Source of the DNA: Acanthornis magna
Lineage: Eukaryota > Chordata > Aves > Passeriformes > Acanthizidae
DNA: 64,000 nt
Direction: 5' to 3'
Assembly: GCA_036785705.1 (NCBI GenBank)
Contig: JAWUZG010001067.1
Span: 26,814 to 90,813 of the forward strand
The translations under genes and the position numbers were made by a program. Under the pieces are notes generated by a model. The model was not told the origin of the DNA and did not search any database. It saw nothing but the letters and a program-made list of their open reading frames with translations. Of this stretch, positions 41,807-53,155 are shown one piece after another. Every line of letters begins with the position of its first letter. Positions within the stretch are counted from its first letter, which is position 1.

Positions 41807-44800
41807 GTGAGTGGTGGGGGGGACTGGGAGGGACTGGGAGGAAAAAACGCGGTGGTTTTAGGGTGAAAAATGAGGATTTTAGAGTTAAAAATGGGACTGG
41901 TTTATACTGGGATGGACTGGGAGGCACTGGAGAGGGCGGCGCGGGAGATGGGGGCGGACTGGATCACTACTGGTGAGAACTGGGAGGGACTGGGAGGGAC
42001 TGGGGGGGACTGGGAGGAAAAAATGCAGTGGTTTTAGGGTGAAAAATGAGGATTTTAGGGTTAAAAGTGGAGGTTTTAGGAAGAAATTTGGACTGGTTTA
42101 TACTGGGAGGCACTGGAGAGGGTGGCACAGGAGATGGGGGCGGACTGGATCGCTACTGGTGAGTGGTGGGAGGGACTGGGAAGGATTGGGAGGGACTGGG
42201 GGGGACTGGGAGGAAAAAACCTGGTGGTTTTAGGGTGAAAAATGGGGGTCTTAGGGTTAAAAATGAGGGTTTTAGGGTTAAAAGTGGTGGTTTTATGGAG
42301 AAAGTTGGACTGGTTTATACTGGGAGGCGCTGGAGAGGGCGGCACGGGAGATGGGAGCAGACTGGATCGCTACTGGTGAGAACTGGGGGGGACTGGGAGG
42401 GACTGGGGGGGACTGGGAGGAAAAAACGCGGTGGTTTTAGGGTGAAAAATGGTGATTTTAAGGGGGAAAATGGAGATTTTAGAGTTAAAAATGGGACTGG
42501 TTTATACTGGGATGGACTGGGAGGGACTGGGAGGCACTGGAGAGGGCGGCGCGGGAGATGGGGGCGGACTGGATCGCTACTGGTGAGTGGTGGGGGGGAC
42601 TGGGGGGGACTGGGAGGAAAAAACGCGGTGGCTTTAGGGTGAAAAATGAGGATTTTAGGGTTAAAAATGGGACTGGTTTATACTGGGATGGACTGGGAGG
42701 GACTGGGAGGCGCTGGAGAGGGCGGCTTGGGAGATGGGGGCAGACTGGATCGCTACTGGTGAGAGCTGGGGGGGACTGGGGGGGACTGGGAGGAAAAAAC
42801 GCGGTGGCTTTAGGGTGAAAAATGAGGATTTTAGGATTAAAAATGGGGGTTTTAGGGTTAGAAGTGGAGGTTTTAGGAAGAAATTTGGACTGGTTTATAC
42901 TGGGAGGCACTAGAGAGGGTGGCACGGGAGATGGGGGCGGACTGGATCGCTACTGGTGAGAACTGGGAGGGACTGGGGGGGACTGGGAGGAAAAAACCTG
43001 GTGGTTTTAGGGTGAAAAATGGTGATTTTAAGGGGGGAAAATGGGGATTTTAGGGTTAAAAATGGGACTGGTTTATACTGGGATGGACTGGGAGGGACTG
43101 GGAGGCACTGGAGAGGGCGGCCCGGGAGATGGGGGCGGACTGGATCGCTACTGGTGAGTGGTGGGGGGGACTGGGAGGGACTGGGGGGGACTGGGAGGAG
43201 AAAACATGGTGGTTTTAGGGTGAAAAATGGGGGTCTTAGGTTTAAAAATGGGGGTTTTAGGAAGAAAAATGGGATTGGTTTATACTGGGAGGGACTGGGA
43301 GGGCACTGGAAACAAACTGGGAGGGACTGAGATATACTTGGAGTGGTCTGGGAGGCGCTGGAGAGGACGGCCAGGGAGATGGGGGCGGACTGGATCGCTA
43401 CTGGTGAGTGGTGGGAGGGACTGGGAGGGATTGGGAGGGACTGGGAGAAAAAAACCTGGTGGTTTTAGGGTGAAAAATGAGGATTTTAGGGGGGAAAATG
43501 GGGATTTTAGGGTTAAAAATGGGACTGGTTTATACTGGGATGGACTGGGAGGGACTGGGAGGCACTGGAGAGGGCGGCCCGGGAGATGGGGGTGGACTGG
43601 ATCGCTACTGGTGAGTGGTGGGGGGGACTGGGGGGGACTGGGAGGAAAAAACACGGTGGTTTTAGGGTGAAAAATGAGGATTTTAGGGTTAAAAATGGGG
43701 GTTTTAGGGTTAGAAGTGGAGGTTTTAGGAAGAAATTTGGACTGGTTTATACTGGGAGGCACTAGAGAGGGTGGCACGGGAGATGGGGGCAGACTGGATC
43801 GCTACTGGTGAGAACTGGGAGGGACTGGGGGGGACTGGGAGGAAAAAACGCGGTGGTTTTAGGGTGAAAAATGGTGATTTTAAGGGGGAAAATGGAGATT
43901 TTAGAGTTAAAAATGGGACTGGTTTATACTGGGATGGACTGGGAGGGACTGGGAGGCACTGGAGAGGGCGGCGCAGGAGATGGGGGTGGACTGGATCGCT
44001 ACTGGTGAGTGGTGGGGGGGACTGGGGGGGACTGGGAGGAAAAAACGCGGTGGCTTTAGGGTGAAAAATGAGGATTTTAGGGTTAAAAATGGGACTGGTT
44101 TATACTGGGATGGACTGGGAGGGACTGGGAGGCGCTGGAGAGGGCGGCCTGGGAGATGGGGGCAGACTGGATCGCTACTGGTGAGAGCTGGGGGGGACTG
44201 GGGGGGACTGGGAGGAAAAAACGCGGTGGCTTTAGGGTGAAAAATGAGGATTTTAGGATTAAAAATGGGGGTTTTAGGGTTAGAAGTGGAGGTTTTAGGA
44301 AGAAATTTGGACTGGTTTATACTGGGAGGCACTAGAGAGGGTGGCACGGGAGATGGGGGCGGACTGGATCGCTACTGGTGAGAACTGGGAGGGACTGGGG
44401 GGGACTGGGAGGAAAAAACCTGGTGGTTTTAGGGTGAAAAATGAGGATTTTAGGGGGGGGAAAATGGGGATTTTAGGGTTAAAAATGGGACTGGTTTATA
44501 CTGGGATGGAGTGGGAGGGACTGGGAGGCGCTGGAGAGGGCGGCCCGGGAGATGGGGGCGGACTGGATCGCTACTGGTGAGTGGTGGGAGGGACTGGGGG
44601 GGACTGGGAGGAAGATACGTAGCTGTTCTTGGAGGGAAAATGAGGAATTTAGGATGAAAAATGGCGATTTTAGGGTTAAAAATGGGAGTTTTAGGGTTAA
44701 AAGTGGAGGTTTTATGGAGAAAGTTGGACTGGTTTATACTGGGAGGCGCTGGAGAGGGCGGCCAGGGAGATGGGGGCGGACTGGATCGCTACTGGTGAGT

Positions 44801-47800
44801 GATGGGAGGAACTGGGAGGGACTGGGAGGAGAAAACGCGGTGGTTTTAGGGTGAAAAATGAGGATTTTAGAGGGGAAAACAGGAGCTTTAGGGGAGAAAA
44901 TGGGATTGGTTTATACTGGGAGGGACTGGGAGGGACTGGGGAGGAAAAAACCTGGTGGTTTTTGGGGGGAAAATGGGAGTTTTAGGGGGGAAATGGGGAC
45001 TGGTTTATACTGGGAGGGACTGGGAGGTCATTGGTGGTCACTGGAAGTCACTGGTGGTCACTCATGGTCACTCAGTGGTCACTCTCTGGTCACTCTGGTC
45101 GCTCAGTGACCACTCACGGTCATCATGGTCACTCGGTCACTCATTGGCCACTCAGTGGTCACTCTGTGGTCAGTGGTCACTCATTGGTCACTCTGGTCAC
45201 TCAGTGGTCACTCAGTGTTCACTCAGTGGTCAGTGGTCACTCACGGTCACTCAGTGGTCACTCATGGTCACTCATTGCTCAGTGGTCACTCTGTGGTCAT
45301 TCTGTGGTCACTCATTGGTCACTCACTGGTCACCATTGGTCACTCACTGGTCACTCACTGGTCACTCATTGGTCATTCAGGGTCACTCAGGGTCACTCAT
45401 TGGTCACTCATTGGTCACTCATTGGTCACTCTGTGGTCAGTGGTCACTCATTGGTCACTCTCTGGTCACTCTGTGGTCAGTGATCACTTGGTGGTCAGTG
45501 GTCACTGTCACTGGTTACTCTGTGGTCAGTGGTCATTCATTGGTCACTCTGTGGTCACTCATGGTCACTCAGTGGTCAGTGGTCACTCATGGTCACTCAG
45601 TGGTCAGTCTGGTCACTCAGTGGTCACTCATTGGTCACTCAGTGGTCAGTCTGGTCACTCAGTGGTCACTCATTGGTCACTCAGTGGTCACTCATTGGTC
45701 ACTCAGTGATCACTCACAGTCACTCAGTGGTCACTCATTGGTCACTCACTGGTTACTCAGTGGTCACTCAGTGGTCACTCATTGGTCACTCACTGGTCAC
45801 TCATTGGTCACTCATTGGTCACTCAGTGATCACTCATTGGTCACTCAGTGGTCACTGTGGTCAGTGGTCACTCATTGGTCACTCTCTGGTCACTCTGTGG
45901 TCAGTGGTCACTTGGTGGTCAGTGGTCACTCACTGTCACTGGTTACTCTGTGGTCAGTGGTCATTCATTGGTCACTCAGTGGTCACTCATGGTCACTCAG
46001 TGATCACTCTGTGGTCACACAGGATCACTCAGTGGTCACTCAGTGGTCACTCATGGTCACTCAGTGGTCACTCTGGTCACTCAGTGGTCACTCATGTTCA
46101 CTCATGGTCACTCAGTGGTCACTCCCATGGGTCAGTGGTCACTCATGGTCACTCAGTGGTCACTCCCATGGGTCAGTGGTCACTCAGTGGTCACTCTGGT
46201 CACTCATGGTCACTCATGGTCACTCAGTGGTCACTCATAGTCATTCAGTGGTCACTCATGTTCACTCATGGTCACTCAGTGGTCACTCATGGTCACTCAG
46301 TGGTCACTCATAGTCATTCAGTGGTCACTCAGGGTCACTCATGGTCACTCAGTGGTCACTCATGGTCACTCAGTGGTCACTCATAGTCATTCAGTGGTCA
46401 CTCAGGGTCACTCATGGTCACTCAGTGGTCACTCATGGTCACTCAGTGGTCACTCCCATGGGTCAGTGGTCACTCTGGTCACTCTGGTCACTCATGGTCA
46501 CTCATGGTCACTCTCCGGTCACTCCCCAGGACACAACGCCGATGACGTGGCCGAGACGGTGCTGATGAATTTCCTGCGCGGGGACGTGGCGCGGCTGCGG
46601 CGAGCAGCCAACGAGGCCTCGGGGGCCACCGCGGCCACCAGCGTGGCCACCGACATCACCGGGGCCACCGACGAGGCCTCGGGGGCCACCGCGGCCACCA
46701 GCGCGGCCACCGACATCACCGGGGCCACCGATGTCACCGGGGCCACCAACGAGGCCTCGGGGGCCACCACTGCCACCAGCGGGGCCACCAACGGGGCCAC
46801 CGTGGCCAGTGATGTCACCGGGGCCACCAACGAGGCCTCGGGGGCCACCGCGGCCACCAGCGGGGCCACCGACGTCACCGGGGCCACCAACGAGGCCACC
46901 ATGGCTACTGATGTCACTGCGGCCACCGACGGGGCCACCATGGTCACCACGGCCACTGATGTCACCGGGGCCACCGACGAGGACTTGGGGATCACTGACA
47001 GGGCCACCATGGCCACCGATGTCACTGCGGCCACCGACGGGGCCACCATGGTCACCACGGCCAGTGATGTCACCGGGGCCACCGACGAGGCCTCAGGGGC
47101 CACCAACATCACCGGGGCCACTGACAGGGCCACCGTGGCCACCGATGTCACCGTGGCCACCAACAAGGCCTCGGGGGCCACTGCAGCCACCAACGTCACC
47201 AGGGCCACTGAGGCTACTGATGTCACCGCGGTCACCACCGGGGCCACCGATGTCACCAGGGCCACCAACAGGGCCACCACGGCTACCAGCGTCACCGCGG
47301 CCACCATTAGGGCCACCATGACTACTGATGCCACCAGGGTTGTTGTGGCCACCAACGAGGTCTTGGGGGCCACCAACGTCACCATGGCCACCAGTGTGGT
47401 CAATGAGGCCACCAGGGCCACCGGTGAGGCCACCAGGAGCTGCAGGGAGGTCCCCGTGGACTCGGTGACCGCCGGGAAGGTTCCTCCACCCCCGACAATG
47501 TCCGGTGATCCAACGGAGCCTTCGGAAAATTCCACGGAAATGTCGGGAAACGGAACCGGAAGTGCAGAGAACCCAACGGAACTGTCGGAAAACCCAACAG
47601 AACCGTCGGAAAACCCAACGGAACCGTCGGAAAACCCAACGGAACTGTCGGAAAACCCAACAGAACCGTCGGAAAACCCAACAGAACCGTCGGAAAACCC
47701 AACGGAACCGTCGGAAAACCCAACGGAACCATCAGAAAACCCAACAGAACCGTCGGAAAACCCAACGGAACCGTCGGAAAACCCAACGGAACCGTCGGAA

Positions 47801-50572
47801 AACCCAACGGAAGTGTTGGGAAAGTCAACGGAGCTTTTGAGAAAGTCAACGGAAGCCAACAGGAAATCAACAGAACCCAACCGGAAGCCAACGGAACACA
47901 ACGAGGATGCGACGGAAGCCAATCGGAACCCAATGGAGAGCTCAATGGAAGAACCCAACCGGAACTTGACGGAACCCAACCGGAAGTCAACGGAATCCAC
48001 CGAAAACCCGAGGGAACTCAACCGGAACTTAATGGAACCCAACCGGAACTTGACGGAACCCAACCGGAAGTCAACGGAATCCACCGAAAACCCGAGGGAA
48101 CTCAACCGGAACTTAATGGAACCCAACCGGAACTTGACGGAACCCAACCGGAACTTGACGGAACCCAACCGGAAGTCAACGGGATCCACCGAAAACCCGA
48201 GGGACCTCGACCGGAACTTAACGGAAGCCAACCGGAACTTAACGGAACCCAACCGGAACTTGACGGAACCCAACCGGAACTCAACGGAATCGACCGAAAA
48301 CCCGAGGGACCTCGACCAGAACTTAACGGAAGCCAACCGGAACTTAACGGAACCCAACCGGAACTTGACGGAAGCCAACCGGAACTTGACGGAACCCAAC
48401 CGGAACTTGACGGAACCCAACCGGAACTTGACGGAACCCAACCGGAAGTCAACGGGATCGACTGAAAACCCGAGGGACCTCAACCAGAACTTAACGGAAG
48501 CCAACCGGAACTTAACGGAACCCAACCGGAAGTCAATGGAACCGAATTGGAAGTCAACTGAACCCAACCGGAACTTAACGGAACCCAACCGGAAGTCAAT
48601 GGAACCGAATTGGAAGTCAACTGAACCCAACCGGAAGTCAACGCAACCCAATGAAAATCTAACAGAATTGAACCAGAACCCCATGGAGCCCGGCAAAAAC
48701 CGAAGGGAAGCCAACCAGAACTCAATGGAACCCAACCGGATCTTAATGGAACTCAACAAAAACCCAACCAAACTCATCGAGAACTCAACGGAACCCAATC
48801 AGAACTCAAGGGAACCCAATCAGAACTCAACGGAACCCAACCGGAAGTCAACGGAACCCAACCGGAAGTCAACGGAACCCGAGCGGAACCCAACGGAACC
48901 CGAGCGGAACTTAACGGAAACGAACCGGAAGTCGACAGAGCCCAACCAGAATTCAACGGAACCCGACAAAACCCGAACGGAACTGAACCAAAACCCAACC
49001 AAACTCAACAAGAACTCAACCAAACCCAACAAAACCTCAACCAAACCCCTCAAGAACTCAACCAAACCCACCCGGACCGCACCCAAACCGGCGCCGGCGC
49101 CGTGGCGGGCGGTGCCGCGGCTGAAGCCGCTGCGGCACGCGGCGCAGAAGGAGATCGTTCTCTACGCTCACTTCCGGGGCCTGGCCTACGCCAGCGCCGA
49201 GTGCCGCCACGCGCCGCTGGCCTTCCGCGGCCACCCGCGGGCGCTGCTGAAGGACCTGGAGGCCGTGCGGCCTGCGGCCGTGGCCGCGCTGGCCCATTCG
49301 GGCCGGCGGCTGGCCCTGGGGGCGGCGCCGGGGGCGGGGGCGGCGCCGGGGGCCTGCGGGCGCTGCGGGGCCGTGGCCAGCGGGGAGCTGTGCATGGCCT
49401 GCGTGCTGCTGGCCGCGCTGGACCGGGGCCGGCCGCGGCTGGCGCTGGGCAAGCGCGGCCTCAGGGTGGCTAGCGGGGAGGGGGAGGGGGGCGGGTGGTG
49501 GGGGGGGGGTCTGGGGGGGTGTGGCCAGCAGGATGGGGTCAGTGGCCACTGGGGTGGTGGTCAAGAGGGCTGTGGGTGCAGGAGCGATGGTCAAGGGGTC
49601 AGTGGCCACCCGGAAAAAGGTGGTGGCCATCAGGGTGGGGTCAGTGGCCACTGGGGTGGTGGTCAGGAGGGCTGTGGGTGCAGGAGCGATGGTCAAGGGG
49701 TCAGTGGCCACCGGGATGGGGTTGGTGGCCACCAGGGTGGGGTCAGTGGTCAGTGGGATGGTGGTCAGGAGGGCTGTGGGTGCAGGAGCGGTGGTCAAGG
49801 GGTCAGTGGCCACCAGGGTGGGGCCAGTGGTCAATGGGGCGGTGGCCAAGGGGACTGTGGCCACCGGGATGGGGTTGGTGGCCACCAGGGTGGGGTCAGT
49901 GGTCAGTGGGGTGGTGGTCAAGAGGGCTGTGGGTGCAGGACTGGTGGTCAAGGGGGTTGTGACCACCAGGCTCAGGGCTTTGGTGGCCACAATGACCACC
50001 AGGCCCAGGACATTGATAGCCACACTGACCACCAGGGGCAGGACATTGATAGCCACACTGACCACCAGCCCCAGAGGTTTGGTAGCCACACTGACCACCA
50101 GGCCCAGGACATTGATGGTCACCAGCCCAAGAGGTTTGGTAGCCACGGTGGCCACCAGGCTGAGAGATTTGGTAGCCACGGTGACCACCAAGCCCAGGAC
50201 ATTGATAGCCACACTGACCACCAGCCTAAGAGGTTTGGTAGCCACACTGACCACCAGCCCCAGGACATTGGTGGCCACAGTGACCACCAGCCCCAGGACA
50301 CTGGTGGCCAGCAGCCCCAGCGGTTCGGTAGCCACGGTGGCCAGCAGCCCCAGGACACTGGTGGCCACCAGCCCAAGAGGTTCGGTAGCCACAGTGACCA
50401 CCAGCCCCAGGACACTGGTGGCCACCAGCCCAAGAGGTTTGGTAGCCGCAGTGGGCAGCAGGCGCGGCCAGTGCAGGTGCAGCTCCAGGGTCGCTCTGGC
50501 CGCTCCGAGCGCAGGCTCCTCAGAGGCTTCGGCCACGCCCGGGGGGACATCGGGGACATCTGGGACTTCTGA
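40321..50572 (+). CDS. CTU1: CTU1 cytosolic tRNA 2-thiolase with giant in-frame repeat insertions
   Basis: CTU1 (Ncs6) with CTU2 thiolates wobble U34 of tRNA Lys, Glu and Gln, taking sulfur from URM1. Coding exons: 40321-41806 and 46530-50572, joined in phase (ACT G / GA CAC gives TGHNADD). Conserved parts: zinc-binding CSRC and CRRC, PP-loop [75 protein letters not shown], and the last CGRCG and CMAC pair ending LALGKRGLR. Between these lie three open repeat insertions: about 335 residues before the PP-loop, about 830 after MNFLRGD, and about 365 after the normal C-terminus. The predicted chain would be about 1,840 residues against about 350 in human. Whether all is translated is not known. 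Confidence 0.85.
40450..41448 (+). repeat. CTU1 coding minisatellite 1 (21-bp unit, NLPQNPG)
   Basis: About 47 units of 21 bases, read as NLPQNPG or NSPQNPG, between the zinc ribbon and the PP-loop. Mostly exact multiples of three. No GT or AG lies near its two ends that could cleanly splice it out. Confidence 0.85.
41807..45015 (+). repeat. CTU1 intron array with 15 copies of the exon end and donor
   Basis: Units of about 160-250 bases (mean near 200) each hold the exon tail CGGACTGGATCGCTACTG with its donor gtgag, followed by ACTGGGAGG repeats and a GTTTTAGGGTGAAAAATG segment. Copies of GGATCGCTACTGGTGAG occur near 41951, 42147, 42362, 42569, 42747, 42944, 43140, 43390, 43598, 43796, 43991, 44167, 44367, 44565 and 44784. 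Confidence 0.85.
45020..46520 (+). repeat. TGGTCACTCA minisatellite, 3' half of CTU1 intron
   Basis: Roughly 10-11 base unit, some 140 copies, running up to the acceptor. Several frames lack stops, giving spurious proteins of Ser, His, Trp, Val and Thr. Confidence 0.85.
46530..50572 (+). CDS. CTU1: CTU1 second coding exon
   Basis: Acceptor ctccccag. Starts [19 protein letters not shown], then about 2.5 kb of repeats, then conserved CTU1 sequence 49105-49473, then repeats to TGA at 50570. The frame is open for 1,347 codons. The region after 49473 may instead be removed by a splice or be an extended tail. Confidence 0.8.
46605..49100 (+). repeat. CTU1 coding minisatellite 2 ([15 protein letters not shown] and NRNLTEP units)
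   Basis: Three adjacent arrays: about 46605-47470 rich in Ala-Thr with [11 protein letters not shown] units; about 47570-47815 with 21-base SENPTEP units; about 47820-49080 with 21-base NRNLTEP and NRKSTES units. All stay open in the CTU1 frame. Confidence 0.85.
49495..50455 (+). repeat. Repeats in the CTU1 C-terminal extension
   Basis: First Gly/Trp-free [10 protein letters not shown] and GVSGHWGGG type units, then 33-base multiples read as [11 protein letters not shown] and PKRFGSH. Also open on the minus strand. Confidence 0.6.
50456..50560. other. Non-repetitive island after CTU1
   Basis: A short unique stretch between two arrays. Plus strand continues the CTU1 frame ([20 protein letters not shown]). 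Minus strand reads [20 protein letters not shown] then WPRLLP, which looks more like ordinary protein. No clear splice sites flank it on the minus strand. Not identified. Confidence 0.35.
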
Positions 50573-50574
50573 GG

Positions 50575-52620
50575 GACATTTGGGGACATTGAGGACATCT
50601 GGGACATCTGGGACTTCTGAGGGACATTGGGGACATTGGGGACATCTGGGACTTTTGAGGGACATTTGGGGACATTGGGGACATCGGGGACATCTGGGAC
50701 TTCTGAGGGACATTGGGGACATTCTGGGACTTCTGAGGGGACATCTGGGACTTCTGAGAGGACATTTGGGGACATCGAGGACATCTGGGACTTCTGAGAC
50801 TTCTGAGGGACATCGGGGACATCTGGGACTTCTGAGAGGACATTTGGGGACATCGGGGACATCTGGGACTTCTGAGGGACATCTGGGACTTCTGAGACTT
50901 CTGAGGGACATTTGGGACATTCTGGGACATCTGAGGGACATTGGGGACATCTGGGACTTCTGAGGGATATTTGGGGACATCTGGGACATCTGAGGGACAT
51001 TGGGGACATTGGGGACATCTGGGACTTCTGAGGGACATTGGGGACATTCTGGGACTTCTGAGGGACATTGGGGACATCTGGGACTTCTGAGGGGACATTT
51101 TGGGGACTTTTGGGGACATTGGAGGATTTTGGGGGATTGGGGACTTCGGGGACATTTTGGGGACTTTGAGGACGTTTGGGAACATTGGGGGCTTTGGGGA
51201 TATTTTGGGGACATCGGGGTCAGTTTGGGGACATCTGAGGGGACATTGGGGAGTTTGGGGACATTTGGGGACATTGGGGACATCGGGGTCAGTTTGGGGT
51301 CCTTGGGGACATTTTGGGGGCATTGGGGACTTTGGAGAGCTCGAGGACTTTTGGGGACATTGGGGACATTTTGGGGACATTGGGGTCCTTGGGGACATCT
51401 GGGACTTCTGAGGGGACACCAGGAACATTTTGGGGACTTCTGAGGGACATTGGGGGATTTGGGGGCTTTGGCAACATTTGGGGACTTCTGAGAGGACATT
51501 GGGGACATTTTAGGGACATTGGGGACATTTGGGGCTTCCGAGAGGACATCGAGGACATTGGGACTTCGGGGACATTGGGGACCTTTTGGGGACATTAGGA
51601 ACATTGGGGACATCTGAGGGGATTGGGCACATTTGGGGACATTTAGGGATTTTGGGGACATTTCTGGGGCCCCTTGGGGAGAATTTTGGGTCTCTTTGGG
51701 ACATTTAGGGGTCCCGAGGTAATTTTTGGATCCATTGGGGACAATTTGGGGGTCCCGGGGTCATATTTGGTGACCTTGAGGACATTTTGGAGCCCCTTGG
51801 GGTAATTTTTAGGGTTCCTTGGGGACATTTGGGGTCTCCTGGGGACATTTTCAGGGACCCAGGGTCATTTTTGGGGTCCCGGGGTCATTTTTTGTGACCT
51901 TTGGGGTCCCGGGGTCATTTTCGGGGTCCCTTGGGGACATTTTGGGGTCCCAAAGTAATTTTTGGGGTCCCTTGGAGACATTTTGGGGTCCGTTGGGGAC
52001 AATTTGGGGGTCCCGAGGTCATTTTTGGGTCCCCTGGGGACAATTTGGGGGTCCCGAGGTCATTTTTGGGTCCCCTGGGGACAATTTTGGGGTCCCGACG
52101 TCATTTTTGGTGACCTTGGTGACAATTTTGGGGTCCCGGGGTCATTTTCGGAGTCCCTTGGGGGCATTTTTGGGTCTCTCAGGGACATTTGGGGGTCCCG
52201 GGGTAATTTTTAGGGTTCCTTGGGGACATTTGGGGTCTCCTGGGGACATTTTCAGGGACCCAGGGTAATTTTTGGGGTCCCGGGGTCATTTTTTGTGACC
52301 TTTGGGGTCCCGGGGTCGTTTTCGGGGTCCCTTGGGGACATTTTGGGGTCCCAAGGTAATTTTTGGGGTCCCTTGGAGACATTTTGGGGTCTGTTGGGGA
52401 CATTTTTGGGGTCTTGAGGTCATTTTTGGGTCCCCTGGGGACAATTTGGGGGTCCCGAGGTCACTTTTGGTGACTTTGGGGACATTTTGGAGCCCCTTGG
52501 GGACAATTTCGGGTCTTTTGGGGACATTTGGGGCTCCTTGGGGACATTTTCAGGGACCCAGGGTCATTTTTGGGGTCCCTTGGGGACAATTTTGGGTCCC
52601 TTGGGGACATCTTGGGGTCC
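50575..52620 (+). repeat. GGGGACATCTGGGACTTCTGA and GGGGTCCCGGGGTCATTT arrays
   Basis: 50575-51650 is built of GGGACAT with CTGGGACTTCTGAGG units; 51660-52620 of about 45-base GGGGTCCC...GGTCATTTTTGG units, with a near duplication (51803-51990 and 52207-52390). No gene seen. Confidence 0.8.
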
Positions 52621-52639
52621 CAGGAGAGGCCGAGGGGCG

Positions 52640-53086
52640 TTCCTATGCAAATGAGCCCGCGCGGCCACCAACCAATAAAGCGTGACGAAGCCTTTAATTA
52701 TGCAAATGAGGCTCATTTGTGGGCGGCGCTCATTAAACAGCGGCGGCGAGTTGGGGCGGGGGGGTTAATTATGCAAATGAAGAGGGCGCTTATGCAAATG
52801 AGGAGCACGGGGAGCGCGGAAGCGCCGCGCCGATATGCAAATGAGGGATATGCAAATGAGGGATATGCAAATGAAGGGGTGGGAACGGCAGGCGGGGTGA
52901 TTTCCATATAAGGAGCGGGCGGTGCGGCGCGGACCAATCAGCGCGCGGGATGCAAATGAAGGCGCGCGGGGCGGGAAGGGGGAAGGGGAGGTGGCGCGGG
53001 CGCGTGACGTCACTTCCGTCGCGGCGCGGAGGTGGCGCGGGCGCGTGACGTCACTTCCGTCGCGGCGCTGTGACGTCACCGGAGCA
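52640..53086 (+). promoter_or_regulatory. Promoter of the synaptophysin-like gene: 8 octamers, CArG/TATA, 3 CREs
   Basis: Octamer ATGCAAAT occurs eight times in one orientation at 52645, 52700, 52771, 52792, 52835, 52850, 52865 and 52950. CCATATAAGG at 52904-52913 is a perfect CArG box and contains a TATA-like ATATAAGG. CCAAT at 52934. TGACGTCA at 53005, 53046 and 53071, the first two within a 41-base tandem duplication that also holds ACTTCCG. The start codon follows at 53087. Confidence 0.75.
52674..52679 (+). terminator. Possible CTU1 polyadenylation signal
   Basis: AATAAA within accaataaagcg. It is the first such hexamer noted on the plus strand after the CTU1 stop, 2.1 kb downstream, and lies at the border of the next gene's promoter. 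Confidence 0.35.
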
Positions 53087-53155
53087 ATGGCGGCCCCGCG
53101 GGTGTCGCTGGGGCCGCTGAAGGAACCGCTGGGACTGATCCGGGCCCTGCAGTGG
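53087..53155 (+). CDS. SYPL1: SYPL1-like exon 1
   Basis: 23 codons from GCA ATG G, ending RALQW, donor gtgcgg. The start follows three CREs and aligns with the SYPL1 N-terminus. Confidence 0.85.

Noticed and set aside
45031..46565. Frames of Trp-Ser-Leu-Ser-Gly-His-Ser
   Set aside because: TGGTCACTCA minisatellite; intron of CTU1 ending at a good acceptor.
46519..48798. 759-codon minus-strand frame of Ser/Val/Gly/Phe
   Set aside because: It is the antisense of the CTU1 coding repeats; 21-base units without stops are open in this strand too. Conserved CTU1 sequence on both sides is on the plus strand.
49058..51661. 867-codon minus-strand frame
   Set aside because: Mostly antisense of repeats and of the conserved CTU1 C-terminal domain. 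Only the short island at 50456-50560 is kept as a question.
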